From positions 62,001 through 126,000 of the forward strand of contig CAWCQU010000001.1 in NCBI GenBank assembly GCA_963797765.1: a DNA stretch of 64,000 bases, written 5' to 3'. Under the pieces are notes generated by a model. The model did no database searches. It saw nothing but the letters and a program-made list of their open reading frames with translations, and was not told where the DNA came from. Within the stretch, counting starts at the first letter, position 1, and each line of letters opens with the position of its first letter. Position numbers and translations under genes: made by a program. Origin of the DNA: JBGPTK01 sp963797765 (lineage in GTDB: Bacteria > Acidobacteriota > Terriglobia > Acidiferrales > UBA7541). Positions 18,205-27,668 of this stretch are shown here, piece after piece.

Positions 18205-18654
18205 TTGGCGATCATCTTAGGTCGTGCAAAAAACAAGTCAACGTAGACGGACTGATTACGGGCCAGCATTCGGACAATACTTGAGTACGGAAAGCTCTGA
18301 AATTTCCCGTCTTGCTTAGTTCTGTGCCGTTTATCCCCGTTCTGTACCAAAAATCATTACACTTTTATTACACTCGATCCGTGCTGCTAAAATTCGTTCT
18401 TTTCTTTCGAACCTGGGTCGTCTAATCGCTACCAACTCTACTCGGAAGGAGGAGCCGACAATGTCATCTAATCAGCCCGTTGGGTTGCGTCTAATACCAA
18501 TCTTCTCTTGCCCATGAGAGAGCGCTAGAAAACTGGATTGGAGGCTGCGTCAATTTTCCTCCGCAGGATAATTCATCACCGGCCATGATATGGTGGGCTT
18601 CCACAGCAAGTCAGTGTCATGTGACAAGGGTGAACAACAGCGAGGCGTATTCGA
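18205..18654. other. Intergenic region with a kinase promoter and a short SD-led frame
   Basis: The left edge holds the promoter of the pseudogene (18214-18241, reverse strand). At 18446-18454 AAGGAGGAG precedes ATG 18461 by 6 bases. The frame encodes only 18 residues and ends at 18517. This could be a leader peptide or the start of a lost gene upstream of the dioxygenase at 18655. Nothing else is recognisable. Confidence 0.45.
18214..18241 (-). promoter_or_regulatory. Leaderless-type promoter of the kinase pseudogene
   Basis: The reverse strand shows TTGACT (18236-18241), a 16-bp spacer and TAAGAT (18214-18219), then exactly 9 bases to the ATG at 18204. The transcription start would fall almost on the start codon, with no room for a ribosome-binding site. 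The same geometry occurs at 31066 and 57585. Confidence 0.6.
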
Positions 18655-19434
18655 ATGGCCGAAATTCTCCCCGCAATCTTCTTCGGGCACGGCAATCCCA
18701 TGAATGCCGTTCTCAAAAACGGCTACACGGATGCATGGAGACGCATCGGACAAAAAACGTCAAGGCCAAAAGCTGTCCTATCGATCTCCGCTCATTGGTT
18801 TGTTTCAGAAACGGGTGTAACCATCAGCACCTCGCCCAGGACAATTCACGATTTCGGTGGATTTCCCCGAGAGCTATTTGAAGTGCAATACCCAGCGCCC
18901 GGCGATCCTTCACTGGCCCGTCGAGTGCAGAAATTGCTCGCGCCTTTGGACGTGAAGCTCGACAATTCTTGGGGCCTCGACCATGGCACATGGTCTGTCC
19001 TTCGGCACGTCTATCCCGATGCTGATATTCCCGTCGTCCAACTCAGCATTGACGAAACAAAACCAGCGTCCTTCCACTTTGAGGTGGGCAAGAAGCTTGC
19101 GCAATTGCGCGAGGACGGCATACTCATCGTCGGCAGCGGCAACCTGGTCCACAATCTCCACGCCTACGCTTGGGGACGACATATGCCTGATCCGTACGAT
19201 TGGGCTGCTCGCTTTGAACGGGAGGCGAAGGCGATGATGGTTGCCGGGGAGTACAAACCGCTAATCGAATACGAGACTCTTGGACCGGAGGCTCTACTTT
19301 CAATTCCGACACCAGATCATTACTTGCCGATGCTGTACGTGCTGGCCACAAGGCAGAAGGCCGAACTCATCACGTTTCCAATCGAAGGTGTCGATGGCGG
19401 ATCGATATCGATGCTGACTGTGCAGGTCGGCTAG
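18655..19434 (+). CDS. ygiD: LigB-family extradiol dioxygenase (YgiD/DODA-like)
   Basis: This 259-residue protein matches the zinc-dependent DODA-type class III extradiol dioxygenases. Metal and catalytic His candidates are in FFGHGNPMNAV, SISAHWFVS, LDHGTWSVL and GSGNLVHNLH, in the expected order. The length agrees with YgiD (about 260-270). The E. coli homologue opens 4,5-DOPA; the natural substrate here is unknown. The gene stands alone, 49 bp before an orphan Ku fragment. The symbol is assigned by family resemblance only. Confidence 0.85.
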   Translation: MAEILPAIFFGHGNPMNAVLKNGYTDAWRRIGQKTSRPKAVLSISAHWFVSETGVTISTSPRTIHDFGGFPRELFEVQYPAPGDPSLARRVQKLLAPLDVKLDNSWGLDHGTWSVLRHVYPDADIPVVQLSIDETKPASFHFEVGKKLAQLREDGILIVGSGNLVHNLHAYAWGRHMPDPYDWAARFEREAKAMMVAGEYKPLIEYETLGPEALLSIPTPDHYLPMLYVLATRQKAELITFPIEGVDGGSISMLTVQVG

Positions 19435-19483
19435 CCTCTCACCTCACTCCCATTTCCGTTGAAGTCAAACAACGATTCATGCG

Positions 19484-19867
19484 ATGTATGTCCAAAATGA
19501 AATTCGCGAGATCGAGGGCCACGGGCAAAAGCCAAAAGATTTAAATCTGAGGCCGCAAGAGGTCAAGCTCGCGGAGCAATTGATTGAAACTTTATCCGAG
19601 GATTTTAGACCCGGACAATATCACGAAACGCTCCAAAAGCAGTTGCGCGAGCTCGCTGGGGCGAAACGGAAAGGAAAGACGTTCACCGAGAAGAATGTTC
19701 CCCGGCGAGCCCCGGTTATCGACATGATGGAGGCTCTGAAGGAAAGCCTCGTGAAGCAGAGCACACTAGCAAACGAAGAACTGCTTCGGCCGAAAATCTG
19801 CCGTCTCCCCGGCCGCTACGCCGTCTTGCCAGCTAGCTTGCGAAACCCTTCGCGGGACGGGGTTTAG
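19484..19867 (+). pseudogene. C-terminal fragment of a Ku DNA-end-binding protein
   Basis: The translation (YVQNEIREIEGHG, VKLAEQLIETLSEDFRPGQY, APVIDMMEALKESL) matches the C-terminal part of bacterial Ku, which usually has 260-300 residues. Here only about 90 matching residues remain, followed by an unrelated tail (RLPGRYAVLPASL). The beta-barrel/bridge core that encircles DNA is missing, and the sequence upstream does not encode it in another frame. No ligase D is in the window. It is a remnant and is unlikely to support end joining. Confidence 0.75.
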
Positions 19868-20156
19868 TAAGTTTGCGCACTTGCAAAACTGTGAAATTTC
19901 GCATTAGGCCTCTACAACATTCTCCTGAGCCAATCTACAGGAAACACTGTAGATGCTGCATAGGGCTTTCGTGCTATCAATTTTCATTGTTGTTAATCCG
20001 ATCAGGCTCATTTGAAGACATGCGGTTGCGTCTGGACGGCATAAGTACTTGCGCAGGCTAGCTTTAGAGCCTCTCTGAGGGGCGGATGAAGAAAGCAGCG
20101 CGAAAACCGCCAGCGGATGGTATGGATTACTCACTGTCCCATTTTGGAGAAGACCA
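19868..20156. other. Intergenic region before the HAMP-array kinase
   Basis: There is no coding sequence. GGAGAAG 7 bases before ATG 20157 is the ribosome-binding site of the following gene. No clear promoter or operator was found. Confidence 0.5.
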
Positions 20157-23100
20157 ATGAAAAGATCCGAGCATGGCGCTGCAACCTTAGTCGGCGGCGA
20201 GATTCGGAAGAAGTCGCAGAACGGCGGGCATGCCGCTGAAAGCTCGCAGGTCACGCCAGTCGACATGAGCGTGATTCTTGCTGGACTTCGAACCATGCGT
20301 GACGGGGATTTCACCGTACGATTGCCCGGAGACTGGACGGGACTGGCGGGGAAAATCGCGGATACATTCAACGACATCGTCGCGGCGAACCATCAGATGG
20401 CGCAAGAGCTCAAGCGGGTGGGTCAGGTGGTTGGCAAGGAAGGCAGGACCCGGGAACGCATGCGGTTTCACCTGGAGAAAGCTGCCTGGGGCGAGATGGA
20501 AGTGTCCGTCAACACGTTGGTGGATGACCTGCTGCGGCCGACAACCGAAGTTACCCGGGCGATCGCGGCCGTGGCTAAGGGAAATCTGACGCAGACCGTT
20601 CAGCTGGATGTGGATGGACGGCCTCTGGAAGGCGAATTTCTGCGTTCTGCCACTATTGTGAATACCATGATTCAGCAGTTGGGGGTTTTCACCGCGGAGG
20701 TTACGCGCGTTGCGCGCGAAGTGGGAACAGACGGAAAACTTGGCGGACAAGCAAAGGTGCCGGGAGTCGCGGGAACCTGGAAGGATTTGACCGATTCCGT
20801 CAACTCGATGGCCAGCAACCTGACCGGGCAGGTGAGAAACATCGCCGAGGTGGCGACTGCCGTTGCGAGCGGAGACCTATCGCGCAAGATCACGGTGGAC
20901 GTGCGCGGAGAAATTCAGCAGTTGAAGGAAGCCATCAACACGATGGTGGATCAGCTGCGGTCATTTGCTTCGGAAGTGACGCGCGTGGCGCGCGAAGTGG
21001 GTACGGACGGGAAACTGGGAGGCCAAGCGGTTGTGCCGGGCGTGGCGGGAACCTGGAAGGACCTTACCGATTCTGTGAACGCGATGGCCGGAAACCTGAC
21101 TGCCCAGGTTCGCAACATCGCCGAGGTAACCACAGCAGTGGCGCGCGGCGACTTGTCACGCAAGATCACGGTGGACGTGAAGGGCGAAATTCTAGAATTG
21201 AAAGACACCATTAACACGATGGTGGACCAGTTGAACGCATTTGCCGGCGAGGTAACGCGCGTGGGCCGCGAAGTTGGGACGGAAGGAAAGTTGGGCGGCC
21301 AGGCGCAGGTGCCCGGTGTGGGAGGAACCTGGAAGGACTTGACGGATAACGTGAATTTTATGGCCAGCAACCTGACTGACCAGGTGCGCAATATCGCCGA
21401 GGTCGCGACGGCAATTGCGAGCGGAGACCTATCACGCAAGATCACGGTGGACGTACGTGGAGAAATTTTGCAGTTGAAAGAAACCCTCAACACGATGGTG
21501 GATCAATTGAACCGGTTTGCGGGCGAGGTGACGCGCGTGGCTCGCGAAGTGGGCAGCGAAGGCCGGTTGGGCGGACAAGCCAACGTGCCTGGAGTGGCGG
21601 GAACCTGGAAGGACTTTACGGACTCAGTGAACTCGATGGCCGGGAACTTGACGGGCCAGGTGCGAAACATCGCCGAGGTGACCACCGCCGTGGCGAGGGG
21701 CGATTTGTCGCGCAAGATCACGGTGGACGTGAAGGGCGAAATTCTGGAATTGAAGAACACCATTAACACAATGGTGGACCAATTGAACGCGTTCGCGGGC
21801 GAAGTGACGCGTGTGGCGCGCGAAGTGGGTACGGAAGGAAAGTTGGGCGGGCAGGCTCAGGTGCCCGGCGTGGCCGGAACGTGGAAGGATTTGACGGACA
21901 ACGTGAACTTCATGGCCAGCAACTTGACTGGCCAAGTGCGCAACATCGCCGAGGTGGCGACGGCGGTGGCGAGAGGCGACTTGTCGCGCAAGATTACCGT
22001 GGACGTGAAGGGCGAAATTTTGGAATTGAAGGACACGCTCAACACCATGGTGGATCAGTTGCGGTCGTTTGCGTCGGAAGTGACACGTGTGGCGCGCGAA
22101 GTGGGAACAGACGGAAAGCTGGGAGGACAAGCCGTTGTACCGGGAGTTGCCGGAACGTGGAAGGACCTGACGGACTCCGTCAATTCGATGGCGAGCAACT
22201 TGACTGGGCAGGTGCGTAACATCGCTGAAGTATCTACCGCAATCGCCAGCGGCGACCTTTCGAAGAAAATCACCGTAAACGTCAGCGGAGAAATCCTGCT
22301 GCTGAAGGAAACGATCAACACGACGGTGGACCAGTTGAATGCGTTTGCCGGCGAGGTGACGCGCGTGGCTCGCGAAGTGGGCAGCGAAGGCCGGTTGGGC
22401 GGTCAGGCCAACGTGCCGGGAGTTGCTGGAACGTGGAAGGACCTGACGGACTCGGTCAATTCGATGGCCGGCAACTTAACCGGTCAAGTGCGCAACATCG
22501 CCGAGGTAACGACGGCCGTAGCGAGGGGCGACCTCTCGCGCAAGATCACGGTGGACGTGAGAGGCGAGATTCTTGAATTGAAGAACACCATTAACACGAT
22601 GGTGGACCAACTCAACGCATTCGCCGGCGAAGTGACGCGCGTGGCACGCGAAGTGGGTACGGAAGGGAAGTTGGGCGGGCAGGCTCAAGTGCCCGGAGTG
22701 GGAGGAACCTGGAAGGACTTGACGGACAACGTGAATTTCATGGCCAGCAACCTGACCGGCCAGGTGCGCAACATCGCCGAAGTGGCTACGGCGATTGCGA
22801 GCGGCGACCTTTCGCGCAAGATCACTGTCGATGTGCGCGGAGAAATTTTGCAGCTGAAGGAAACGCTCAACACCATGGTTGAACAGTTGCGATCTTTCGC
22901 GGCCGAAGTGACGCGCGTGGCTCGCGAGGTGGGCAGCGAGGGCCGGTTGGGCGGGCAGGCCAATGTGCCGGGAGTGGCGGGAACTTGGAAGGACCTGACG
23001 GACTCGGTGAACGCGATGGCCGGAAACCTGACGGGCCAGGTGAGAAATATCGCCGAGGTAACCACCGCGGTGGCGAGAGGCGACCTTTCGCGCAAGATTA

Positions 23101-24947
23101 CGGTGGACGTGAGAGGCGAAATTCTGGAATTGAAAAACACCATCAACACGATGGTGGACCAACTGAACGCGTTCGCGGCCGAGGTGACGCGTGTGGCGCG
23201 CGAAGTGGGAACAGAAGGGAAGTTGGGCGGGCAGGCACAAGTACCCGGCGTGGCTGGCACCTGGAAGGATTTGACGGACAACGTGAACGTGATGGCCGCC
23301 AATCTTACCGAGCAGGTGCGCGGAATTGTGAAGGTGGTGACGGCCGTTGCGAACGGCGAGCTGACGAAGAAGCTGACCGTGAACGCGAAGGGCGAAGTGG
23401 CTGCGCTGGCCGATACGATCAACAACATGACGGATACGTTGGCAACTTTCGCGGATCAGGTGACGACGGTCGCTCGCGAGGTGGGCGTGGAAGGACGTCT
23501 CGGCGGCCAAGCTAACGTGCCCGGCGCCGCTGGAACGTGGAAGGACCTGACCGGAAACGTCAACCTGCTGGCGGATAACCTGACCAACCAGGTGCGAGCC
23601 ATCGCCGAAGTGACGACGGCGGTGACCAAGGGAGACTTAACCCGTTCGATTCAAGTGGAGGCCAGCGGAGAAGTGGCGGAGCTGAAAGACTACATCAACA
23701 CGATGATCGATAACCTCCGCCTGACTACGGACCGCAACAATGAGCAGGATTGGCTGAAGACCAACCTGGCGCGGTTCACCGGCATGTTGCAAGGGCAACG
23801 CGATCTGACGACTGTGGGCCGAATGCTTCTGTCGGAATTGGCTCCGCTCGTCAACGCCCAGCAAGGCGTGATCTATCAAATGGAAGCAGACGATTCCGGG
23901 AACATGGTTTTGCTTTCGGCATTTGCCGACAGCAACAGGGACGGACATCCGGACCGGCTGCTGGTTTCCGAAGGCCTGGTAGGCCAGTGCGCGGCGGAAA
24001 AGCGGCGAATGCTCATCACCGATGTGCCGCCACATGCCACTCCGATCCGGTCGGGGTTGTTCGAGGCGGTGCCTCGAAATATTATTGTGTTGCCGGTACT
24101 GTTTGAAGATCGCGTGAAAGCTGTGATTGAGCTGGCTTCGCTGAGCGCGTTTACCGCGTCTCATCTTTCCTTCCTGGAACAGCTCACTTCCAGCATCGGA
24201 ATCGTGTTGAACAGCATTGAAGCGACGATGCAGACGGAAGGCTTGCTCAAGCAATCCCAGCAGCTCGCCACGGAACTTCAAACGCAGCAGACGGAGTTGC
24301 AGCAGACGAATGAGCAACTTGCGCAAAAAGCGCAACAACTGGCCGAGCAGAACGTTGAAGTGGAACGCAAGAACCAGGAAATCGAGCAGGCCCGCCGTGC
24401 GGTGGAAGAAAAAGCCAAGGAATTGGCGCTCACCTCGAAGTACAAGTCGGAATTCCTGGCCAATATGTCACACGAGTTGCGGACACCGTTGAACAGCATC
24501 CTGGTGCTGGGCCAGCAACTCACGCGAGAATCCCGACGGCAACTTGACGGCGAAGCAAGTGGAGTTCGCGCGGACGATTCACGGCGCCGGCACGGACCTT
24601 TTGAACCTGATCAGCGACATTCTCGACCTATCGAAGATCGAGTCCGGTACGGTTTCCGTGCAAGCCGAGGAAGTATTCTTCGCGAGCCTGGTGGACGTGA
24701 TCGCGCGCCCCTTCCGCCACGAGGCGGAGAACCGGCGCCTGCGTTTCGAAATCCAAACCGATCCGAGGCTTTCGCGCAGCCTGGTCACGGATTCGAAGCG
24801 GTTGCAGCAGGTACTGAAGAACTTGCTCTCGAACGCGTTCAAGTTTACCGAGCAAGGCACAGTGCGTCTGTCCGTATTTGCGGCCGAAAGCGGCTGGAGC
24901 GATGGCCACCCGGTTCTGAACAGATCCGGTTCGGTGGTTGCATTTGA
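20157..24947 (+). CDS. Hybrid histidine kinase, N-terminal part: 11-unit HAMP array, GAF, coiled coil, HisKA
   Basis: The protein is in frame to about 24535. It has no membrane helix, so it is cytoplasmic. Residues 30-175 hold divergent HAMP-like units. Residues 180-1190 are eleven tandem 92-residue HAMP units, each with EVTRVAREVG, GTWKDLTD, QVRNIAEV and GDLSRKITVDV. Residues 1215-1370 form a GAF domain. A Gln/Glu-rich coiled coil follows, then the HisKA box SHELRTPLNS with phosphorylatable His about 1439. At about 24530 the frame shifts and the kinase continues in the frame of the next entry; the last 135 codons of this frame are not real protein. HAMP arrays transmit conformational signals. 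The stimulus is unknown, presumably sensed by the GAF domain or a partner. Start ATG 20157 has GGAGAAG upstream. Confidence 0.9.
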   Translation: MKRSEHGAATLVGGEIRKKSQNGGHAAESSQVTPVDMSVILAGLRTMRDGDFTVRLPGDWTGLAGKIADTFNDIVAANHQMAQELKRVGQVVGKEGRTRERMRFHLEKAAWGEMEVSVNTLVDDLLRPTTEVTRAIAAVAKGNLTQTVQLDVDGRPLEGEFLRSATIVNTMIQQLGVFTAEVTRVAREVGTDGKLGGQAKVPGVAGTWKDLTDSVNSMASNLTGQVRNIAEVATAVASGDLSRKITVDVRGEIQQLKEAINTMVDQLRSFASEVTRVAREVGTDGKLGGQAVVPGVAGTWKDLTDSVNAMAGNLTAQVRNIAEVTTAVARGDLSRKITVDVKGEILELKDTINTMVDQLNAFAGEVTRVGREVGTEGKLGGQAQVPGVGGTWKDLTDNVNFMASNLTDQVRNIAEVATAIASGDLSRKITVDVRGEILQLKETLNTMVDQLNRFAGEVTRVAREVGSEGRLGGQANVPGVAGTWKDFTDSVNSMAGNLTGQVRNIAEVTTAVARGDLSRKITVDVKGEILELKNTINTMVDQLNAFAGEVTRVAREVGTEGKLGGQAQVPGVAGTWKDLTDNVNFMASNLTGQVRNIAEVATAVARGDLSRKITVDVKGEILELKDTLNTMVDQLRSFASEVTRVAREVGTDGKLGGQAVVPGVAGTWKDLTDSVNSMASNLTGQVRNIAEVSTAIASGDLSKKITVNVSGEILLLKETINTTVDQLNAFAGEVTRVAREVGSEGRLGGQANVPGVAGTWKDLTDSVNSMAGNLTGQVRNIAEVTTAVARGDLSRKITVDVRGEILELKNTINTMVDQLNAFAGEVTRVAREVGTEGKLGGQAQVPGVGGTWKDLTDNVNFMASNLTGQVRNIAEVATAIASGDLSRKITVDVRGEILQLKETLNTMVEQLRSFAAEVTRVAREVGSEGRLGGQANVPGVAGTWKDLTDSVNAMAGNLTGQVRNIAEVTTAVARGDLSRKITVDVRGEILELKNTINTMVDQLNAFAAEVTRVAREVGTEGKLGGQAQVPGVAGTWKDLTDNVNVMAANLTEQVRGIVKVVTAVANGELTKKLTVNAKGEVAALADTINNMTDTLATFADQVTTVAREVGVEGRLGGQANVPGAAGTWKDLTGNVNLLADNLTNQVRAIAEVTTAVTKGDLTRSIQVEASGEVAELKDYINTMIDNLRLTTDRNNEQDWLKTNLARFTGMLQGQRDLTTVGRMLLSELAPLVNAQQGVIYQMEADDSGNMVLLSAFADSNRDGHPDRLLVSEGLVGQCAAEKRRMLITDVPPHATPIRSGLFEAVPRNIIVLPVLFEDRVKAVIELASLSAFTASHLSFLEQLTSSIGIVLNSIEATMQTEGLLKQSQQLATELQTQQTELQQTNEQLAQKAQQLAEQNVEVERKNQEIEQARRAVEEKAKELALTSKYKSEFLANMSHELRTPLNSILVLGQQLTRESRRQLDGEASGVRADDSRRRHGPFEPDQRHSRPIEDRVRYGFRASRGSILREPGGRDRAPLPPRGGEPAPAFRNPNRSEAFAQPGHGFEAVAAGTEELALERVQVYRARHSASVRICGRKRLERWPPGSEQIRFGGCI

Positions 24948-26475
24948 AGTTTCCGATACGGGTATCGGAATTCCCAGCGAGAAACAAAGGCTCATTTTTG
25001 AGGCATTCCAACAGGCGGATGCGAGCACCAGCCGTAAGTACGGCGGCACGGGCTTGGGACTCGCGATCAGCCGTGAACTGGCGAGCCTGCTGGGCGGCGA
25101 GATCCAATTGCGCAGCGCCGTGGGGACCGGAAGCACATTTACGCTGTACTTGCCGCAAACCTATGTCGCTCCGTCCACGGGCGTGACGGGTATCGACGCC
25201 AAGCCGTCGCAGGCATCGTCACCGCTGCAACTTTCCAGCTTGACGGTGGCCGACCGCGTAACCGAACCGATAACGGACGACCGCGAAAATCTGCAGAGTG
25301 GAGATGCCGTTTTGATGATTGTGGAGGACGACCCGCACTACATGCGCGTGCTGCGGGACTTGGCTCACGACAAGGGCTTCAAAGTATTGATAGCGACGCG
25401 GGGGGCCGAAGCGCTCTCACTGGCCCGTGAATATCATCCTACGGCAGTATCGCTCGACGTTTTCCTGCCTGACATGCTGGGCTGGACGGTGCTGAACCAT
25501 TTGAAGCAGGATCCTGGAACGCGGCACATCCCGGTTCAAATGCTAACGCTGGATGAGGACCGCCAACATGGTTTGTCGAGAGGCGCATTCGCGTTTGTGA
25601 CCAAGCCAACTACCTCAGCGGCGCTCGAGACGGCCTTCGGGCGCATCCGGGAATTTTCGATGCCTCGCCGCAGACGGCTGTTAGTGGTGGAAGACAATCC
25701 CGGCGAGCAATTGAGTATCCGCGAGTTGCTCGGACATGACGATATCGACGTGGAGATCGCTTCCTCGGGAGCCGAGGCGCTGGAAGCAATGAAGACGGGA
25801 TCGTTTGATTGCGTGGTTCTGGACCTACGGCTCCCGGATATGTCCGGCTTTGACGTGCTGGAGAGCCTGCGAGACACGCCGGAGCTGAGCGACTTGCCGG
25901 TTGTGGTATTCACGGGTAAGGACCTCTCACCGGAGGAAGATGCGCGGCTGCGCATGCTGGCGCGCAGCGTGGTGGTAAAGGGAGTGGAATCGCCGGAACG
26001 ATTGTTGGACGAGACGGCTTTGTTCCTGCACCGCGTGGTGGCTGAATTGCCGCAGGAGAAGCAACGGCTGCTGGACCTGTTGCATCACTCGGATGAAGCG
26101 CTGGTCGGCAAGAAAGTTCTGGTGGTAGACGATGATGTGCGTAACATCTTCGCGCTAAGCAGCGTGCTGGAGCGGCGCGGAATGACGGTGCTTACAGCGG
26201 GGACGGGGCGCGAAGCAATCGCGACGCTCGAATCCACTCCGGATTTGGCGATCGTGCTGATGGATATTATGATGCCGGAAATGGATGGGTATGAAACGAT
26301 GCAAGTGATTCGGCAGAATCCCACGTTTCGGCGATTGCCGATCGTTGCGTTGACCGCCAAGGCCATGAAAGGAGATCGTGAGAAGTGCCTGGAAGCAGGA
26401 GCATCCGAGTATTTGGCGAAGCCCGTCAATACCGAGCAACTGCTCTCAGCATTGCGAATGTGGCTCCACAGATAA
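24544..26475 (+). CDS. Hybrid histidine kinase, C-terminal part: HATPase and three receiver domains
   Basis: This continues the preceding gene after a one-base frameshift: LTRE in the first frame joins NPDGNLTAKQVEFARTIHGA in this one. It contains the second half of HisKA (LNLISDILDLSKIESG) and an HATPase domain (N box NLLSNAFKFTEQG, G1 DTGIGI, G2 GGTGLGLAI). Three receiver domains follow, with phosphoacceptor Asp in VSLDVFLPD, VVLDLRLPD and VLMDIMMPE. Corrected, the whole protein would be about 2105 residues. The chain of receivers indicates a multistep phosphorelay. The response-regulator/kinase at 26556 follows 80 bp later and is the likely partner. The frameshift may be an assembly error, since both sides are pristine. 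Confidence 0.9.
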   Translation: MTAKQVEFARTIHGAGTDLLNLISDILDLSKIESGTVSVQAEEVFFASLVDVIARPFRHEAENRRLRFEIQTDPRLSRSLVTDSKRLQQVLKNLLSNAFKFTEQGTVRLSVFAAESGWSDGHPVLNRSGSVVAFEVSDTGIGIPSEKQRLIFEAFQQADASTSRKYGGTGLGLAISRELASLLGGEIQLRSAVGTGSTFTLYLPQTYVAPSTGVTGIDAKPSQASSPLQLSSLTVADRVTEPITDDRENLQSGDAVLMIVEDDPHYMRVLRDLAHDKGFKVLIATRGAEALSLAREYHPTAVSLDVFLPDMLGWTVLNHLKQDPGTRHIPVQMLTLDEDRQHGLSRGAFAFVTKPTTSAALETAFGRIREFSMPRRRRLLVVEDNPGEQLSIRELLGHDDIDVEIASSGAEALEAMKTGSFDCVVLDLRLPDMSGFDVLESLRDTPELSDLPVVVFTGKDLSPEEDARLRMLARSVVVKGVESPERLLDETALFLHRVVAELPQEKQRLLDLLHHSDEALVGKKVLVVDDDVRNIFALSSVLERRGMTVLTAGTGREAIATLESTPDLAIVLMDIMMPEMDGYETMQVIRQNPTFRRLPIVALTAKAMKGDREKCLEAGASEYLAKPVNTEQLLSALRMWLHR

Positions 26476-26555
26476 TTCGGCCCCTCGCCAGGCGACCCCG
26501 AGCCTCGTTGTGCGAGCGGAGCGGAGAAGGTGCGATCCGAGGAGAGGTGCGGACC

Positions 26556-27668
26556 ATGATTGAGCGGGAAAAGGTCAACATCCTGATGGTGGATGATCAG
26601 GCTGGCAAACTGCTCAGCTATGAAGTGATCCTCAACGAACTGGGCGAAAACCTAATTAAGGCGTACTCGGCAAGAGAAGCTTTAGATTGCCTTTTGAAGA
26701 CAAATATCGCCGTGGTGCTGATGGATGTCAGCATGCCCGAAATTGACGGGTTCGAATTGGCGGACATGATCCGCCAGCACCCGCGCTTTCAGGAAACAGC
26801 AATCATATTTATCTCCGGCGTCTGCCTGACGGACCTGGACCGGCTAGAGGGATACCAGCGCGGTGCCGTGGACTATATCTCCGTCCCGGTTGTGCCGGAA
26901 TTGCTGAGAGCGAAGGTGAGCGTGTTCGCGGACTTGTATCGTAAAACGCGGCAGATGGAGCTTTTGAATCGCGAGTTGCGGTCGCTCTCCTGCCGATTGA
27001 TTGCGACCCAAGATGAAGAGCGGCGGCGGATCGCTCGCGACTTGCACGATAGCGTGGGACAGCTTGTCGCTGCGTTCTCCATGAACAACGGTTTGGTACT
27101 TTCGGAGGTGAACAAGTTAAACCCGATCGCTGCCCAGGCGGTGCGCCAAAACGTTGAACTGGTCGACCAACTCTCGAAAGAGATACGAACTATCTCTTAC
27201 CTGCTGCATCCGCCGCTCCTCGATGAGGTCGGGCTGTTAGCGGCCATCAGGTCGTTCTCAGAGGGATTTGCCAAACGGAGCCACATAAGCGTCGAGGTCG
27301 ATCTTTCCCCCGATATTGGCCGGCTGGCACCCAAGGTCGAGATTTCGATTTTTCGGATCGTGCAGGAGTGCCTGACGAATATTTACCGCCACTCCGGAAG
27401 CAAGACCGCGCGGATCAGGATATGGCCAACGGGAGAAAACCTATTGACGGTTCAGGTCTGCGATGAAGGAAAAGGAATCCGTCCGGAGGATTCAGCGTCT
27501 CGAGCAGAGGGATTCAACCTTGGAACCGGAATGAGTGGAATGCGGGAGCGCGTGATAGAGCTGGGAGGCAAGCTCGAAGTTGAGTCTGGTGGTGAGGGGA
27601 CCACCATCCTAGCAGCTATTCCGCTGGTCGACTCTGTGACTGTCGGCGCCGGAAATTCGAGTCGATGA
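26556..27668 (+). CDS. Response regulator fused to a NarX-type histidine kinase
   Basis: This is 370 residues from ATG 26556, with AGGAGAGG 8 bases upstream. Residues 5-125 are a receiver domain (ILMVDDQAGK, VVLMDVSMPEIDGF with Asp acceptor, YISVPV in place of the usual KP). Residues 145-235 are a HisKA_3 domain (DEERRRIARDLHDSVGQLVA, with His in DLHD). Residues 270-360 are an HATPase domain (VQECLTNIYRHSG, DEGKGI, GTGMSGMRERV). The receiver probably takes phosphate from the hybrid kinase and sets the activity of this second kinase, which would then act on an unlinked LuxR-type regulator. No such regulator is adjacent. Confidence 0.9.
   Translation: MIEREKVNILMVDDQAGKLLSYEVILNELGENLIKAYSAREALDCLLKTNIAVVLMDVSMPEIDGFELADMIRQHPRFQETAIIFISGVCLTDLDRLEGYQRGAVDYISVPVVPELLRAKVSVFADLYRKTRQMELLNRELRSLSCRLIATQDEERRRIARDLHDSVGQLVAAFSMNNGLVLSEVNKLNPIAAQAVRQNVELVDQLSKEIRTISYLLHPPLLDEVGLLAAIRSFSEGFAKRSHISVEVDLSPDIGRLAPKVEISIFRIVQECLTNIYRHSGSKTARIRIWPTGENLLTVQVCDEGKGIRPEDSASRAEGFNLGTGMSGMRERVIELGGKLEVESGGEGTTILAAIPLVDSVTVGAGNSSR

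Noticed and set aside
20187..23510. Long reverse-strand open frames across the HAMP array
   Set aside because: They mirror the periodic, GC-rich forward coding repeats and show the same 276-bp repetition; no independent protein motif is visible.
20696..23735. Regular 276-bp repeats as a possible CRISPR-like or satellite array
   Set aside because: The period is a multiple of three, the repeats stay in one open frame and encode HAMP motifs, so they are protein repeats.
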